From the NCBI RefSeq assembly GCF_016591715.1, contig NZ_AP024109.1, forward strand, positions 4,836,001 to 4,900,000: 64,000 nt of DNA, given 5' to 3'. Position numbers and translations under genes: made by a program. Positions 62,630-64,000 of the stretch are shown here, in pieces; position 1 is the first letter of the stretch; every line of letters begins with the position of its first letter. This stretch comes from Mesorhizobium sp. J8 (GTDB taxonomy: Bacteria > Pseudomonadota > Alphaproteobacteria > Rhizobiales > Rhizobiaceae). The notes under the pieces are model-generated. The model had not been told where the DNA came from and did no database searches. It worked only from the letters and a program-made list of their open reading frames with translations.

Positions 62630-64000
62630 ATGGCCACGACAGACATCAATTTCCCTGCCCGGGCAGAAGCTGCCAGCCCGGCTACGGCCAAGCTGCGATT
62701 GGGCTCCCTGACAGCGCTCGTGGTCGGCTCCATGGTCGGCTCGGGCGTCTTCAGCCTGCCCCAGAACATGGCGGCCGGCGCTGGCCCGCTTGCAATCCTG
62801 ATCGGCTGGGCCATCACCGCGGTCGGCATGCTGGCACTCGTGTTCGTCTACCAGTCGCTGGCGGTGCGCCGGCCGGAGCTCGATGCCGGCCCCTACGCTT
62901 ACGCCAAAGCCGGCTTCGGTCCCTTCATCGGCTTCAACAGCGCCTGGGGCTATTGGATCAGCGCATGGGTCGGCAACGTCTCCTACGCGGTGGTCGTGTT
63001 CAGCGCGCTGTCCTATTTCTTCCCTGCTTTCGGTGACGGGAACACCTGGCAGGCGGTGCTCGGCGCCTCGATCCTGCTGTGGGCCATCCACTTTCTGATC
63101 CTCGCGGGCATTCGCCAGGCTGCAGTCGTCAACACCCTCGTGACCGTGGCCAAGATTGCTCCGGTCGTTCTCTTTGTCGGCGTTGTCGCCGTTGCCTTCA
63201 GGCTCAAAGTCTGGTCGCTCGACTTCACGGGTCTTGGCAATGCCTCGCTCGGTACCATCGCGGCTCAGGTCAAGAGCACGATGCTGGTGACGTTGTGGGT
63301 CTTCATCGGTATCGAAGGCGCCAGCGTTTTCTCTGCGCGAGCCGAGCGGCGCAAGGACATCGCGACGGCAACCGTACTCGGTTTCTTCACCTGCCTTGGG
63401 CTTTACGCGCTGGTCTCGCTGCTTTCGCTCGGCATTCTGAGCCAACCCGACCTCGCCGCCCTGAAGAACCCATCCATGGCGGGCGTGCTGGAGGCGGTCG
63501 TCGGGCCGTGGGGGGCGGTGCTCATCAATGTTGCGCTTGTCGTCTCGGTCGTCGGCGCTTTCCTCAGTTGGACCCTGCTTGCCGCCGAAATCCCGCATGT
63601 CGCCGGCAAGGACGGGACGATGCCGAGATTCTTCGGCCACGAGAGCGAACGCGGCGTCCCCTCGACCTCCCTGCTGATCACCAACCTGCTTGTCCAGGCC
63701 TTCCTGGTGATCACACTCTTTGCCCAGAGCACATACCAGGCGCTGTTCTACATCGCTTCGGCGGCAATTCTCGTTCCCTACATCTTCTCCGGCGCCTTTG
63801 CCGCGAAGCTTGCAATGACCGGGGAGAGCTATGAGAGCGGCGAGCGGCGTTCCGGCCCACTTTTCGCTGGCGTGCTGGCAACGATCTACGGGCTGTGGCT
63901 CGTCTATGCGGCGGGACCAGCGTATCTGTTCATGTGCGCGATCCTTTATGCACCGGGCATCGTCTTCTACGTCTGGGCCCGCCGCGAGGCCAATCAGCGC
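62630..64000 (+). CDS. APC-family amino acid/polyamine antiporter (cut by window edge)
   Basis: An open frame of 457 codons from ATG at 62630 to the window end without a stop. It starts MATTDINFPARAEAASPATA, then LGSLTALVVGSMVGSGVFSLPQNMAAGAGPL, the glycine-rich first helix of the basic amino acid antiporter group (ArcD-like arginine:ornithine exchange). ELDAGPYAYAKAGFGPFIGF is characteristic. About eleven to twelve helices are expected, and nearly all appear to be within the window. A FixK-type box precedes it. GGTGGGAGGGCCTC before the ATG supplies the ribosome binding site. Arginine:ornithine exchange is likely but not proved. Confidence 0.85.
   Translation, partial: MATTDINFPARAEAASPATAKLRLGSLTALVVGSMVGSGVFSLPQNMAAGAGPLAILIGWAITAVGMLALVFVYQSLAVRRPELDAGPYAYAKAGFGPFIGFNSAWGYWISAWVGNVSYAVVVFSALSYFFPAFGDGNTWQAVLGASILLWAIHFLILAGIRQAAVVNTLVTVAKIAPVVLFVGVVAVAFRLKVWSLDFTGLGNASLGTIAAQVKSTMLVTLWVFIGIEGASVFSARAERRKDIATATVLGFFTCLGLYALVSLLSLGILSQPDLAALKNPSMAGVLEAVVGPWGAVLINVALVVSVVGAFLSWTLLAAEIPHVAGKDGTMPRFFGHESERGVPSTSLLITNLLVQAFLVITLFAQSTYQALFYIASAAILVPYIFSGAFAAKLAMTGESYESGERRSGPLFAGVLATIYGLWLVYAAGPAYLFMCAILYAPGIVFYVWARREANQR

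Noticed and set aside
1..64000. Prophage, transposon or integrative element
   Set aside because: No integrase, transposase, phage structural gene, terminal repeats or tRNA target were seen, so mobility is only a possibility.
1..64000. CRISPR array, tRNA or rRNA genes
   Set aside because: No repeated spacer-like pattern and no RNA gene signature was found on either strand.

Overview
The window looks like chromosome or accessory replicon of a high-GC alphaproteobacterium of the order Rhizobiales, most likely Mesorhizobium or a close relative. The assignment is inferred from gene content: a FixL/FixJ oxygen sensor pair, FixK- and FnrN-type regulators, fixNOQP-fixGHIS, an ALA-synthase hemA, and several small proteins of a rhizobial type. 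No tRNA, rRNA, CRISPR array, integrase, transposase or insertion sequence was seen.

Region 1 (1-7.5 kb) is a catabolic cluster: the end of a CoA-transferase and an enoyl-CoA hydratase (+ strand), then a leftward run of acyl-CoA dehydrogenase, SDR reductase, DUF993 protein and TIM-barrel isomerase, and a divergent aldo/keto reductase plus MaoC-like hydratase. Two related palindromes sit in the divergent promoter region. About 0.76 kb without a credible gene (7.47-8.23 kb) separates this cluster from the rest.

Region 2 (8.2-64 kb) reads as a low-oxygen response island. At least eighteen near-palindromes of the FNR/FixK type (TTGAY-N4-RTCAA and close variants) lie in its intergenic regions, usually 35-110 bp before a start codon. 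The circuit appears to be: FixL (haem PAS kinase) to FixJ, a FixJ-type CTACGTAG site before fixK, and FixK acting on the FNR-type boxes. An Fe-S FNR homologue (fnrN, divergent from hemN) may feed in, but it carries two compensating one-base frameshifts here. A separate NnrR-type regulator lies next to pseudoazurin and nirK, whose promoters carry a different palindrome (TTGCG-N4-CGCAA).

Apparent targets, left to right: cytochrome b561, a universal stress protein (USP) and a small cytochrome c; a kinase-like fusion protein; an ADP-forming acyl-CoA synthetase/GNAT fusion; DUF302, a P1B-ATPase and thioredoxin 2; quinone reductase-like and alcohol dehydrogenase genes; fixK with a GNAT gene; acetate kinase and phosphoketolase; DUF1858; the nitrite reductase block (nnrR, paz, nirK, nirV) with a group III truncated haemoglobin and a K+ channel; hemN/fnrN; the cbb3 oxidase genes fixNOQP and their maturation genes fixGHIS; CBS-BON, DUF6455 and VIT proteins; an FMN-protein/ApbE/NqrB-reductase operon facing a PepSY two-component system; MgtA with a second USP; fixLJ; SDR, Hsp20 and hemA; and a run of stress or transport genes ending in an incomplete APC antiporter.

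Together these genes would let the cell keep respiring at very low O2 (cbb3 oxidase, haem supply, Cu handling), reduce nitrite to NO, make ATP from acetyl phosphate, and protect proteins and redox state. No nitric oxide reductase (nor), nitrous oxide reductase (nos) or nif gene is in the window.
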